Both the position numbers and the translations under genes were made by a program. Shown one piece after another: positions 18,329 to 27,195 of a DNA stretch of 64,000 nucleotides (positions are counted from its first letter, which is position 1; every line of letters begins with the position of its first letter). The DNA comes from an uncultured Oscillospiraceae bacterium (GTDB lineage: Bacteria; Bacillota; Clostridia; Oscillospirales; Ruminococcaceae). The stretch spans positions 35,713 through 99,712 of the forward strand of contig CAJUPO010000009.1 of the NCBI GenBank assembly GCA_910588145.1, read 5' to 3'. The notes beneath the pieces are model-generated. The model ran no database searches. It saw only the letters and a program-made list of their open reading frames with translations, and had not been told where the DNA came from.

Positions 18329-18357
18329 TTGATTTAAGCAGAAAAACATGTTATAAT
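18329..18357 (+). promoter_or_regulatory. Promoter of rpiB-upp
   Basis: TTGATT (18329-18334), 17 bases, TATAAT (18352-18357). A short GCAGC/GCTGC hairpin follows in the leader. Confidence 0.8.
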
Positions 18358-18405
18358 AAGTTGTTAAAAAGTACGGCAGCCAAGCTGCGGAAACGGAGAA
18401 AAACA

Positions 18406-18840
18406 ATGATAGTAATAGGCAGTGATCATGCAGGATACGATTTAAAGGCTGAGATAATCGCACATCTTACAGCACAGGGAATAGAACTGCTGGACGCAGG
18501 CTGTAACGGAGAATCATGTGATTATCCGGAAATTGCAGTTCGTGTAACTGAACATATCAAAAACGGCGAATGCGATAAGGGTATTCTTATATGCGGAACA
18601 GGAATAGGAATGTCAATGGCTGCAAATAAGGTTGACGGAATCAGAGCGGCGCTTTGCAGCGATTGCTTTTCTGCTAAGTATACAAGACTGCATAATGACG
18701 CAAATGTTCTTTGCATGGGTGCAAGAACAACCGGTCCGGGACTTGCGGCGGAAATTACTGATATTTTCCTTAATACTGAATTTGAGGGCGGACGTCATCA
18801 GCGAAGAATTGATATGTTTTCAGAAATAGAAAAAAAGTAA
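18406..18840 (+). CDS. rpiB: Ribose 5-phosphate isomerase B
   Basis: The enzyme interconverts ribose 5-phosphate and ribulose 5-phosphate in the pentose phosphate pathway. The 144-residue protein has the RpiB start MIVIGSDHAGYDLK and the active-site segment ICGTGIGMSMAANK with the catalytic cysteine, then the conserved NDANVLCMGART. I start at ATG 18406, which has GGAGAA eight bases ahead; an upstream TTG at 18361 would add 15 unrelated residues that include the hairpin in the leader. upp follows after 19 bases, linking ribose phosphate supply to PRPP-dependent pyrimidine salvage. Confidence 0.96.
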   Translation: MIVIGSDHAGYDLKAEIIAHLTAQGIELLDAGCNGESCDYPEIAVRVTEHIKNGECDKGILICGTGIGMSMAANKVDGIRAALCSDCFSAKYTRLHNDANVLCMGARTTGPGLAAEITDIFLNTEFEGGRHQRRIDMFSEIEKK

Positions 18841-18859
18841 GGATAGGCGGTGAATAGAA

Positions 18860-19486
18860 ATGGCAGGATTACATTTAATTGAACATCCGCTGATTCAGCA
18901 CAAAATCTCACTTTTAAGGGATAAAAATACGGGTGTTAAGGAGTTTAGAGAGCTTACTTCCGAAACAGCAATGCTCATATGTTATGAAGCAACAAGGGAT
19001 CTGCCTCTTAAGGAGGTTGAAATTGCAACTCCGGTGGCTGTTGCTAAAACTAAGGTGATTTCAGGAAGAAAGCTTGCGTTTGTTCCTATACTGCGTGCCG
19101 GTCTTGGAATGATTGACGGGGTTACAAATATGGTTCCGGCGGCGAAAATCGGTCATATAGGAATGTTTTCCGATGATGAGCATAACATTGTAAAGTATTA
19201 CTCAAAGCTTCCTGAAGACATTGCGGAAAGAGATGTTATTATTGTTGATCCTATGCTTGCAACAGGAAGCTCGGCTATCTATGCAATCGATGAGATTAAA
19301 AAAGCAGGAGTAAAAAACATTAAATTTATGTGTATTGTTGCGGCTCCTGAGGGAATAAAAAATGTTCTTGATAAGCATCCTGATATAGATATTTACTGCG
19401 GCGTTCAGGATCAGGGTCTTGATGAGAATAAGTATATTGTTCCGGGTATGGGCGATGCCGGCGACAGAATTTTCGGTACAAAATAA
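18860..19486 (+). CDS. upp: Uracil phosphoribosyltransferase
   Basis: The enzyme salvages uracil to UMP using PRPP. The 208-residue protein is standard in length. The PRPP-binding loop VDPMLATGSSAIYAID lies near residue 128, preceded by VPILRAGLGMIDG, and the uracil-binding C-terminal part reads YIVPGMGDAGDRIFGT. It shares a promoter with rpiB and is followed by a terminator. Confidence 0.98.
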   Translation: MAGLHLIEHPLIQHKISLLRDKNTGVKEFRELTSETAMLICYEATRDLPLKEVEIATPVAVAKTKVISGRKLAFVPILRAGLGMIDGVTNMVPAAKIGHIGMFSDDEHNIVKYYSKLPEDIAERDVIIVDPMLATGSSAIYAIDEIKKAGVKNIKFMCIVAAPEGIKNVLDKHPDIDIYCGVQDQGLDENKYIVPGMGDAGDRIFGTK

Positions 19487-19492
19487 GATATA

Positions 19493-19528
19493 AAGTCTCC
19501 GGTGATGTTTCAGCGGAGACTTTTCTTT
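19493..19528 (+). terminator. Terminator after upp
   Basis: AAGTCTCCG / CGGAGACTT, a 9-bp perfect stem with a 12-base loop, followed by TTCTTT. The tail runs to within a dozen bases of the next start codon. Confidence 0.85.
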
Positions 19529-19538
19529 GGGAGGGATT

Positions 19539-20558
19539 ATGGAAACTGATAAAAAGAAATTTTATCCCGGTCCGATAATTACGGCGGCAGTTTGGGCAGT
19601 CAGAGGAATTTTAATCGGAGCGCTTCTGAATATTTTATATGAGTTTTTCGTTATCTTTAGGTTCATGGATGTTATTTATTTGCAATGGCCTTTGAGCATA
19701 ATCACAGGTCTTGCTGTTTCCGCTGTTGTTACTTTTGTTTTATTTACTTATGTTGTTGTAGACAGTGAAGCAGTGGAAATCCGGAAAATTGGAAGAAAGA
19801 AAATACTCAATATTTCAGATTTTGATTTTCATACTTATTCTTTAACTAAAGAAAACAGTGAAATGAAAGCGCTGATAATTAAGGTATTTTTATACGTTAA
19901 AAACGATGAAGTCAATAAAGCCTTTCGCTTAAGATGCTTTTCTCAGAAAAGTGCGGATAAAATTGTAAATGAAATAAATATACTTAAAGCAGAAGCAACG
20001 GAATTTGAACAAAAAGCCCGAATACAGAAAGAGTCATTTATGGGCGAAAAATTTGTTTCTGTTCCGAAGCAGCTGATAAAAAAAGCAGAGAAAAAGCGGA
20101 TAATACTTATTATTGAAATTTATACAGTTCTGCTGGCGTTTTTTTTATTTACAATTTATACGGATAATGGGACAATGAGGGCATACCTGGCGCTGGCTGT
20201 TATGGGATTTATGTTGTTTATATGGATCCCGCACTATATTTTTAAATTCAGGAAAAATACAAAGAGATGTCCGGAAGAAATATATTTTTTTGATAATCAT
20301 CTGATTGTCGGAGAAGAAAATTTTAATATTGATGAAATAGAAACACTTTTAATTATATCGGCAGAGTGCCGCAGCAGTTCGATATTTCCTGTGCAGAGGT
20401 ATATAAAAATAAAATCAGTCGGCAGTAAATATATATTCTGGCTTGGTACAGAATCATCTATGAATGATAATGATTACCAAAAAATAATAAGGCTTTTAAA
20501 GGAGGCTTTTATAAACTCTCCGGATAAACTGAAAATAATAGGTACGTTTCTGAACTGA
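19539..20558 (+). CDS. Hypothetical four-pass membrane protein
   Basis: I do not recognise this 339-residue protein. It shows two hydrophobic hairpins, about residues 13-40 and 50-74, then 190-215 and 220-240. Each is followed by a soluble beta-rich region (VDSEAVEIRKIGRKKILNIS and FDNHLIVGEENFNIDEIETL). That duplicated layout resembles bacterial PH-like or YcxB-type membrane proteins, but this is only a structural impression. ATG 19539 follows GGGAGGG by three bases; the frame is open from TTG 19527 but that lies before the ribosome binding site. The gene stands alone between terminator and trpS promoter. Confidence 0.8.
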   Translation: METDKKKFYPGPIITAAVWAVRGILIGALLNILYEFFVIFRFMDVIYLQWPLSIITGLAVSAVVTFVLFTYVVVDSEAVEIRKIGRKKILNISDFDFHTYSLTKENSEMKALIIKVFLYVKNDEVNKAFRLRCFSQKSADKIVNEINILKAEATEFEQKARIQKESFMGEKFVSVPKQLIKKAEKKRIILIIEIYTVLLAFFLFTIYTDNGTMRAYLALAVMGFMLFIWIPHYIFKFRKNTKRCPEEIYFFDNHLIVGEENFNIDEIETLLIISAECRSSSIFPVQRYIKIKSVGSKYIFWLGTESSMNDNDYQKIIRLLKEAFINSPDKLKIIGTFLN

Positions 20559-20586
20559 TATTTATTCAGTTGAATGTAAAAAATAG

Positions 20587-20615
20587 TTGACAAGTTTGCA
20601 TATTTAGGGTTATAC
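20587..20615 (+). promoter_or_regulatory. Promoter of trpS
   Basis: Consensus TTGACA (20587-20592), then TTATAC after 17 bases, or TATACT after 18. The leader is under 60 bases, so there is no room for a T-box. Confidence 0.75.
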
Positions 20616-20673
20616 TTATAATAAATGTTGAATTTATAAATTTTAGATAATACATATTTTGAGAGGTTAATTT

Positions 20674-21765
20674 ATGAAAAAAATCATTCTTACCGGAGAC
20701 AGACCTACAGGTAAGCTTCATGTCGGACATTATGCTGGTTCCCTTAAAAGAAGAGTGGAACTTCAAAATTCCGGTGAATACGATGAAATTTATATTATGA
20801 TTGCGGACGCACAGGCTCTTACCGATAATGCTGATAATCCTGAAAAGGTAAGGCAGAATATAATAGAAGTTGCACTGGATTATATGTCCTGCGGACTTGA
20901 TCCTGAAAAGTCAGTTTTGTTTATACAGTCACAGATTCCGGAGCTTTGCGAGCTTTCGTTTTATTATATGAATCTTGTAACCGTATCAAGGCTTCAAAGG
21001 AATCCCACAGTAAAAACTGAAATAAAAATGCGTAATTTTGAAACAAGTATACCGGTTGGATTCTTTACTTATCCAATCAGTCAGGCAGCGGATATTACTG
21101 CGTTTAAAGCAACTACGGTGCCGGTAGGCGAGGATCAGATGCCTATGGTGGAACAGACAAGAGAAATAGTAAGAAAATTTAATTCGGTTTATGGCGAAAC
21201 ACTTACTGATCCTGATATTCTTCTGCCGTCAAACAAGGCTTGTCTTAGACTTCCGGGTATCGACGGAAAAGCCAAGATGAGCAAGTCCCTCGGCAATTGT
21301 ATCTATCTGTCCGACAGCAAGGATGAAATAAAAAAGAAAATTATGAGTATGTATACAGATCCTGATCATGTTCAGGTAAGCGATCCGGGTAAGATTGAGG
21401 GGAATACGGTATTTACATATCTGGATGCCTTCAGTAATGAAGAGCATTTTGGAAGGTATCTGCCGGACTATGCTAACCTTGATGAACTGAAGGCTCATTA
21501 CCAGCGTGGCGGTCTTGGAGATGTAAAGGTAAAGAAATTTCTGCTTAATGTTCTTCTTGAAGAACTTGAACCTATTCAGAATAAAAGAAAAGAGTTGGAA
21601 AAGGATATTCCTTATATTTATGAAGTACTCAGAAACGGCAGTATTTGTGCAAGAAATAAAGCGTCAGAAACACTCGATGATGTTAAAAAAGCAATGAAAA
21701 TAAATTATTTTGACGATGAGGAGCTTATAAAAGCCCAGTCGGAAAAGTATGGCAGTGATAAATAA
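20674..21765 (+). CDS. trpS: Tryptophanyl-tRNA synthetase
   Basis: The enzyme is a class I aminoacyl-tRNA synthetase that charges tRNA-Trp. The 363-residue protein has the HIGH-type motif GKLHVGHYAGS near residue 12 and KMSKS as KAKMSKSLGN near residue 200. The GEDQMPMVEQTREI segment is also typical. It is about 30 residues longer than the common form, with extra sequence after the HIGH motif, a variant known in clostridia. GAGAGG lies ahead of the ATG. It is a single-gene unit ending in a long terminator hairpin. Confidence 0.97.
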   Translation: MKKIILTGDRPTGKLHVGHYAGSLKRRVELQNSGEYDEIYIMIADAQALTDNADNPEKVRQNIIEVALDYMSCGLDPEKSVLFIQSQIPELCELSFYYMNLVTVSRLQRNPTVKTEIKMRNFETSIPVGFFTYPISQAADITAFKATTVPVGEDQMPMVEQTREIVRKFNSVYGETLTDPDILLPSNKACLRLPGIDGKAKMSKSLGNCIYLSDSKDEIKKKIMSMYTDPDHVQVSDPGKIEGNTVFTYLDAFSNEEHFGRYLPDYANLDELKAHYQRGGLGDVKVKKFLLNVLLEELEPIQNKRKELEKDIPYIYEVLRNGSICARNKASETLDDVKKAMKINYFDDEELIKAQSEKYGSDK

Positions 21766-21770
21766 AAATA

Positions 21771-21807
21771 AAAGAATTGGTATAGCTTATACCAATTCTT
21801 TTTTTGT
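21771..21807. terminator. Bidirectional terminator between trpS and the small convergent gene
   Basis: A 14-bp stem (AAAGAATTGGTATA paired with TATACCAATTCTTT, loop GCT) with seven T on the plus side and TTTTATTTTTATT on the minus side. It can end both trpS and the convergent small gene. Confidence 0.95.
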
Positions 21808-21826
21808 TCATTTCATAATAAATAAT

Positions 21827-21940
21827 TTAATTGCCTCCGGGACCGTCGTGGCGTTCACGGGTATCCGGCTTGCTTTTCTGATGTGTTGTTGTCCACTGAT
21901 TGTTGCCGGAAGTTTTAGGATTTTTTTCTTTCTCAGACAT
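21827..21940 (-). CDS. Small 37-residue hydrophilic protein
   Basis: This short gene lies between trpS and nifS on the minus strand. AAGGAGG sits exactly 7 bases before the ATG at 21940, and the frame ends in TAA just before the bidirectional terminator. The peptide begins MSEKEKNPKTSGNNQW, has TTTHQKSKP in the middle and ends RHDGPGGN. It is very hydrophilic, rich in Lys, Asn, Thr and Gln, with no hydrophobic segment and no cysteine. I cannot assign a function. The precise ribosome binding site and terminator make it a credible gene. Confidence 0.7.
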   Translation of the reverse strand: MSEKEKNPKTSGNNQWTTTHQKSKPDTRERHDGPGGN

Positions 21941-22040
21941 TTTACAACCTCCTTTTTTTATATTTTATATCTTAGATTTGAATTTATACATATTTTGTGA
22001 CAAAACAGAAATGTCATATTATAATATTTTTTGCAGTTAA

Positions 22041-22069
22041 TTGTAATTTTAGTGAAAATATGTTATAAT
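22041..22069 (+). promoter_or_regulatory. Promoter of nifS-like gene
   Basis: TTGTAA (22041-22046), 17 bases, TATAAT (22064-22069). The start codon is 34 bases further. Confidence 0.8.
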
Positions 22070-22102
22070 GTATAATGAATAAGAATTGATTGGATGATGA
22101 AC

Positions 22103-23242
22103 ATGGAAATATATCTTGACAATGCGGCGACAACTAAACCATGCAGGGAGTCGCTTAATGCGGTTACAGAATGTATGACGCGCAATTACGGTAATCCGTC
22201 ATCTCTGCATAGTGCAGGACTCAGGGCACAGCTTGTTATTGATAATGTCAGAAAAATTATAGCTAAAGCTTTAACAGCTGATCCTGCCGGTATTTACTTT
22301 ACTTCAGGGGCGACTGAAAGCAATAATCTTGCAATTTTGGGAGCTGCCGCATCTTATGGCAAACGGCGTCCTAAGATAATAACCACAACGGTTGAGCACG
22401 CTTCAGTCAGAAATTCAGTTAAATATCTTGAGGAGCAGGGGTATGAAATTGTAAGAATTGCTCCGGACAGCAATGGTGTTATTAATCATGAGGATATTAT
22501 AAACGCAGCAGATGATAGAACCTGCCTCGTAAGCATGATGCTTGTAAACAACGAAACAGGATATATTCTTCCTGTAAGACGTGCTTTTTACGGTATAAAA
22601 AAGCGTTTCCCTGATTGTATTACTCATTGCGATGCTGTACAGGGATTTATGAAAATTCCGGTAAAGGCGTCTGAGCTTAACGCTGATCTTATTTCCTTGA
22701 GTGCACATAAAATTTATGGAGGAAAGGGCGCAGGCGCTCTGTATATAAAAAAGAACGTAAGACTTAAAAATCTTGTTTTCGGAGGAAGTCAGGAAAAGGG
22801 TATGCGCCCGGGAACTGAAAATGTACCAATGATAGCAGGGTTCGGCGAAGCAGTAAGAGTACTGAGCGGAAGTATCCAAAAGAGATATGACGCAATCAGC
22901 CGTCTGAAATCAATGTTCTGCGAAAGAATTTCTAAAAATGACGGGATAATTATTAATTCCGGAGATGAGTGCCTGCCGTATATTATTAATATATCAGTGC
23001 CCGGAATACGTTCTGAAATAATGCTGCATTTTCTCGAAGAAAAGGAAATATATGTTTCAAGCGGTTCGGCGTGTTCAAAAGGTGCAAAGAGCGGAGTACT
23101 TTCTGAATTTAGACTTAGTGATGAACTTTCCGATTCAGCTCTGAGAATAAGCCTTAGCCATGAAACCACTGTTCAGGAACTGAGAATACTTGCCGAAGCC
23201 ATAGAAAACGGAATGCAGAAGCTTCAGAGAAAATCTGGATAA
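22103..23242 (+). CDS. Cysteine desulfurase, NifS/IscS family
   Basis: A PLP-dependent enzyme that takes sulfur from cysteine as an enzyme-bound persulfide. The protein of about 379 residues has the family start MEIYLDNAATTKP, the PLP-lysine block SLSAHKIYGGKGAGAL near residue 200, and the catalytic cysteine in SSGSACSKGAKSGVL near residue 318. The frame is open from ATG 22094, but ATG 22103 gives the family's normal start. thiI follows, as in many Firmicutes, so this desulfurase probably supplies sulfur to ThiI for 4-thiouridine in tRNA rather than serving general Fe-S cluster assembly. Confidence 0.95.
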   Translation: MEIYLDNAATTKPCRESLNAVTECMTRNYGNPSSLHSAGLRAQLVIDNVRKIIAKALTADPAGIYFTSGATESNNLAILGAAASYGKRRPKIITTTVEHASVRNSVKYLEEQGYEIVRIAPDSNGVINHEDIINAADDRTCLVSMMLVNNETGYILPVRRAFYGIKKRFPDCITHCDAVQGFMKIPVKASELNADLISLSAHKIYGGKGAGALYIKKNVRLKNLVFGGSQEKGMRPGTENVPMIAGFGEAVRVLSGSIQKRYDAISRLKSMFCERISKNDGIIINSGDECLPYIINISVPGIRSEIMLHFLEEKEIYVSSGSACSKGAKSGVLSEFRLSDELSDSALRISLSHETTVQELRILAEAIENGMQKLQRKSG

Positions 23243-23270
23243 GGGCGTTTGATTTCCGTTATTATCCGGC

Positions 23271-23299
23271 TTGACACACTTAAACGTGTATGTTATTAT
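23271..23299 (+). promoter_or_regulatory. Promoter of thiI
   Basis: TTGACA (23271-23276), 17 bases, TATTAT (23294-23299), about 100 bases before thiI. The leader holds a weak GCTC/GAGC hairpin followed by TTTTTG, a possible weak attenuator. Confidence 0.65.
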
Positions 23300-23397
23300 T
23301 TATATATGGTGTATCGTGTAATATATTATAATGCAAAATCCCAAACGGCTCTTGAAAAAACGGGAGCTTTTTGTTTTGACAACTGAAAGGAATAGCT

Positions 23398-24576
23398 ATG
23401 CAGGAAATTATACTTGTAAAATACGGGGAGATGGCTCTTAAGGGGCTTAATAAAAGCACCTTTGAAAATGTCCTTGTAAAGAATATAAAGAGAAGAATCA
23501 AATCACTCGGACGGTTTGAAATTACGAGAGCACAGTCAACAATATATATTAAGCCGCTGGAGGATTGTGCCGATGTAAACGAAGCGGCCGAAAGATTGAA
23601 AAAGGTATTCGGTATCGCTGCTCTTTGTAAGGCAGCAGTATGCGAAAAGACTTTTGACAGTATAAAAGATACCGCTTTGGATTATCTTTCTGATTGTTTG
23701 AGCTATGCAAAAACCTTTAAGGTCACTGCCAAGAGAGCAGACAAAAGTTTTCCGATGAAGTCGCCGGAGATTTGCCGTGAACTGGGCGGTATTCTTCTTT
23801 CTGAATTTAGTCATTTGAAAGTTGATGTGAATAATCCGGAGATAACTGTTACCGTTGAAATAAGAGATACAAATGCTTACATACATGCGGAAAATATCAA
23901 GGGTGCAGGAGGTCTTCCGGTGGGGACAAGCGGTAAGGCAATGCTGCTTCTTTCAGGAGGAATTGACAGCCCTGTTGCGGGTTATATGCTTGCTAAAAGA
24001 GGCGTTCATATATCCGCTGTTCATTATGTAAGTCCTCCGTATACATCAGAAAGGGCAAGGCTTAAGGTTGAACAGCTTTGTGAAAAGCTTACAGGTTACT
24101 GCGGAAGTATAGCTTTTTTCTGTGTTCCGTTTACTGAAATACAGGAAGAAATCAGAAACAACTGTCCTGAAGAGTTTTTTACTATTATTATGAGAAGACT
24201 TATGATGGAAATTGCTCAGAGAATTTGTGAAAAGGAAGAATGTTTGGCTCTCGTTACCGGAGAAAGTGTAGGACAGGTCGCAAGTCAGACAATGAATGCA
24301 ATTGCCTGTACCGACGCTGTGTGCAAAATTCCGGTTTTTCGTCCGCTGATAGGAATGGATAAAACGGAGATAATAGAGATCGCCAGAAAGATTGATACCT
24401 TTGATATCTCGATACAGCCATTTGAGGACTGCTGTACAGTATTTACACCTCGTCACCCGAAAGTCAGACCCCTTCTTTCAGATGTTGAAAATGCTCAGAA
24501 TAATTTTGATTTTTCTGCACTGATAGACAAGGCGGTTTCTGAAACTGAAATGAAGATTTTTTATGTTGAATCCTGA
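23398..24576 (+). CDS. thiI: tRNA 4-thiouridine synthase ThiI
   Basis: ThiI adenylates U8 of tRNA and transfers sulfur received from a cysteine desulfurase. The 392-residue protein has the N-terminal ferredoxin-like part (MQEIILVKYGEMALKGLNK), the THUMP domain to about residue 165, and the PP-loop LLLSGGIDSPVAGYML near residue 185. It stops after the catalytic domain and lacks a C-terminal rhodanese domain, as in Gram-positive bacteria, where the NifS-type partner is encoded next door. A cysteine pair late in the chain (FEDCCTVF) is typical. Confidence 0.97.
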   Translation: MQEIILVKYGEMALKGLNKSTFENVLVKNIKRRIKSLGRFEITRAQSTIYIKPLEDCADVNEAAERLKKVFGIAALCKAAVCEKTFDSIKDTALDYLSDCLSYAKTFKVTAKRADKSFPMKSPEICRELGGILLSEFSHLKVDVNNPEITVTVEIRDTNAYIHAENIKGAGGLPVGTSGKAMLLLSGGIDSPVAGYMLAKRGVHISAVHYVSPPYTSERARLKVEQLCEKLTGYCGSIAFFCVPFTEIQEEIRNNCPEEFFTIIMRRLMMEIAQRICEKEECLALVTGESVGQVASQTMNAIACTDAVCKIPVFRPLIGMDKTEIIEIARKIDTFDISIQPFEDCCTVFTPRHPKVRPLLSDVENAQNNFDFSALIDKAVSETEMKIFYVES

Positions 24577-24614
24577 TCTATATCAATTTAAGTTAAAGAA
24601 ATCTTGGTGAAATT

Positions 24615-26240
24615 ATGAAAAATACAGATTCAAACTATGATGAATTAGGACAATACTCCGAAGTGACTTCTGAAAAACTTGACAAATTGGTTACAAATGT
24701 AGTAAAATTGTTGTTGAATAAAAAAGTGACCATTGCTACTGCTGAAAGTTGTACCGGCGGTCTGCTTTCGGAGCTGATTACTTCTGTCCCGGGAGCGTCA
24801 AAGGTTTTTGAAATCGGAGTTTGTACATATTCAAACAAGATAAAGCATGAATATCTTGGTGTTCCGAAAGAATACTTCAGAGATTACGGAGCAGTAAGCA
24901 GTCAGGTCGCAATTGCCATGGTTGACGGTCTTCAGAAAAAATCCGGAGCGGATATATGCATATCTGTTACGGGAACAGCAGGCCCGGGCGGAGGAACTCG
25001 GGAAAAACCAGTGGGTACAGTGTATGTTGGTATAAGCTGCGGTAAAAAACAGATCGTAAAGCTTCTCAGGCTTTGGGAGCTTAAAGACCGGAGCCGTGAT
25101 AATATCCGCATGAATGCGGCTTATCAGATTTTTAAATTTTTAGAGCATATGCTGTATGTAATGCCTGAAACGCTTCCTGATAAGGCGGCATCCGCTAAAA
25201 AGGAAAAGAAAACTTATAAAGATGTTCTAAAAGGTCTTGTTCCATGGAAAGGAGATACTCCTGCACAGGTGATAAGAAAAATAATCTTTCTGATTTCCGT
25301 TGTGATTTTTACTGTTTGTCTGTTTATGATTATTGACTATTACTGGGAGAATTACAAGAACAGACAGCTCGGCAATGACATAAGAAATAAATATGAACAG
25401 GCTGAGCTTTATAATTCTAATGCCGCTGCAACAGAACCTGACGATATAGGCGATAACAATATTCAGGTTCAGAAAAATTGGGAGCTTAAAGAAGGCGCTA
25501 AAATGCTTCTTGAACGCAATAAGGATGTGGTAGGATATATTAGGATTCCTGATACGGAAATAAGTTATCCTATTGTTCAAAGACGTCAGGAAGAGGATGG
25601 CAATGAATATTATCTGAAAAAAAATATTGACAATGAAGACGCTAACGCCGGAACGATTTTTCTTGACTGGAGAAATTATTTCGACTATGTTGTTGAGGGA
25701 ACAAGAGTTTTGGACAACTCTCAAAACCTGATTGTTTACGGACATGAAATGAAAGACGGATCAATGTTCGGCGAACTTAAGAATTATAAGGAAATAGACG
25801 GATTTTACAGCGAACATCCGATTGTTGAGTTAAGTTCAAATTATGAAAATTATAAATATAAGGTGTTTGCATACTTTATTATCGATTCCGAAGACGAAAC
25901 CGAAACTAAGTATGATTGCTGGAATACTTTAAATTTTGACAACGAAGATCATTTCTATGATTTTGTCAATAATGCAAGAAAGCGCTCTTTTATTCTTTCA
26001 GATGTTGATGTCAGATACGGCGATCAGCTGCTGACGCTTTCTACGTGCAACAGCATTTTTGATACAGGCAGGTTTATTGTTATGGCAAGACTGCTGAGAG
26101 ATGGTGAAGATCCGGAAACGGGTACGCAGAATCCGAAAAGAAATGATAATGTCTTGTGGCCTTCAGTTTATTATAAATGGAATGAAAATACGTATGATCC
26201 GGAAGCGGAATTTGAAGGCTATCCGCTTACTACGGGTTGA
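24615..26240 (+). CDS. Fusion of a CinA/PncC-type domain with a class B sortase
   Basis: Residues 20-190 form a CinA C-terminal domain, the fold of nicotinamide-mononucleotide deamidase (PncC), with TAESCTGGLLSELIT, GVCTYSNKIKHEYLGV and SVTGTAGPGGGTREKPVGTV. After a charged linker comes a transmembrane segment (about 222-245, IIFLISVVIFTVCLFMIIDYY). The rest is a class B sortase: His377 in YGHEMKDGSMFGEL, Cys478 in LSTCNSIF and Arg492 in VMARLLRD. In this topology the CinA domain stays in the cytoplasm and the sortase is outside. The frame is uninterrupted and the ATG is the only good start, although its ribosome binding site is weak. It lies 38 bases after thiI and 27 before a second sortase. 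Confidence 0.92.
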   Translation: MKNTDSNYDELGQYSEVTSEKLDKLVTNVVKLLLNKKVTIATAESCTGGLLSELITSVPGASKVFEIGVCTYSNKIKHEYLGVPKEYFRDYGAVSSQVAIAMVDGLQKKSGADICISVTGTAGPGGGTREKPVGTVYVGISCGKKQIVKLLRLWELKDRSRDNIRMNAAYQIFKFLEHMLYVMPETLPDKAASAKKEKKTYKDVLKGLVPWKGDTPAQVIRKIIFLISVVIFTVCLFMIIDYYWENYKNRQLGNDIRNKYEQAELYNSNAAATEPDDIGDNNIQVQKNWELKEGAKMLLERNKDVVGYIRIPDTEISYPIVQRRQEEDGNEYYLKKNIDNEDANAGTIFLDWRNYFDYVVEGTRVLDNSQNLIVYGHEMKDGSMFGELKNYKEIDGFYSEHPIVELSSNYENYKYKVFAYFIIDSEDETETKYDCWNTLNFDNEDHFYDFVNNARKRSFILSDVDVRYGDQLLTLSTCNSIFDTGRFIVMARLLRDGEDPETGTQNPKRNDNVLWPSVYYKWNENTYDPEAEFEGYPLTTG

Positions 26241-26267
26241 TAAATATAAAAACAGAGGATAAAAGAA

Positions 26268-27161
26268 ATGAAAAGCAAAGTGAAAATTTCTATTGCCTGC
26301 AGCGCTGTTGTTGCTGTGGCAGCTTTAGGTGCAGTCTTTTGGCATGGGGGCAGTGACAAGCCGGAAGTATCCCAGAGTGTAGATGTTCTGAATCCTGCTA
26401 CTGAACCGGTTACCGAACCGGAGCTTCCGGATATAACTGACTTTTCACCGGAACCTGGTCTTACCGGACTTGCACAGGCAATGTCCCAGATTAATGACGA
26501 TGTTGTCGGCTGGATAAGAATAAGCAATACTCAGGTTGATTATCCTGTTGTACAGTATGAGTACGACGAAGAGAACGGTAATGATTTTTATCTTCATAAG
26601 GATATTTATGGAAACTATTTGGAACGTGGTACTATATTTATGGATTACCGTGATGTTTTCGGCGGTGATGAAAGCAAGCAGACTGACAATATAGTACTTT
26701 ACGGACATAATATGCTTAACGGTTCTATGTTCGGTGATCTTCATGACTACAGGCATGATGAGGATTTCTATAAGGAAAATCCGATAATAGAATTTAGCTC
26801 CAATTATAAGGATTACAAATATGTTATTTTTGCATATCTCCTTACAAGCGGAAGCTATGGTGAAAGCTACTATGGTGAAGACTTCCCGTATTGGGATATT
26901 CATGATTTAAGCAAGGAAAGTGATTTTAACGATTACGTTGAAACGGTTGACGAAAGATCTTATATTCATCCGGATATTGACGTTGAACCGGGGGACAAGC
27001 TTCTGACTTTGTCAACTTGTCATCTTGACGAGGATAATTCAAGACTGCTTGTTGTTGCAAGGCGTCTTAGAGATGACGAAACAGTTGAAAGCATTACCGC
27101 AAAGATAAGCGGGGATTCGGCAGATGATGAATCTGAAAATACAGATGATTCTGATGAATAA
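26268..27161 (+). CDS. Class B sortase
   Basis: A membrane-anchored transpeptidase that joins secreted proteins to the cell wall or to each other. The 297-residue protein starts with a basic N-terminus and one hydrophobic anchor (about residues 7-24). The catalytic residues are His147 in YGHNMLNGSMFGDL, Cys251 in TLSTCHLD and Arg265/266 in VVARRLR. A class B feature is the VGWIRISNTQVDYPVVQ block near residue 82. The C-terminus is an acidic tail. It shares clear sequence similarity with the sortase half of the preceding fusion gene (DWRNYF versus MDYRDVF and so on), which suggests duplication. Substrates are not obvious nearby in the core; the adhesin at 44-48 kb carries a TPKTG signal. Confidence 0.93.
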   Translation: MKSKVKISIACSAVVAVAALGAVFWHGGSDKPEVSQSVDVLNPATEPVTEPELPDITDFSPEPGLTGLAQAMSQINDDVVGWIRISNTQVDYPVVQYEYDEENGNDFYLHKDIYGNYLERGTIFMDYRDVFGGDESKQTDNIVLYGHNMLNGSMFGDLHDYRHDEDFYKENPIIEFSSNYKDYKYVIFAYLLTSGSYGESYYGEDFPYWDIHDLSKESDFNDYVETVDERSYIHPDIDVEPGDKLLTLSTCHLDEDNSRLLVVARRLRDDETVESITAKISGDSADDESENTDDSDE

Positions 27162-27195
27162 AGAAAAATACATAATTTATTAAATGGAGAGTTTT

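Noticed and set aside
20559..20673. A T-box leader before trpS
   Set aside because: The gap is only 115 bases and contains a promoter; no AGGGTGGNACCGCG-type motif and no terminator-antiterminator pair are present.
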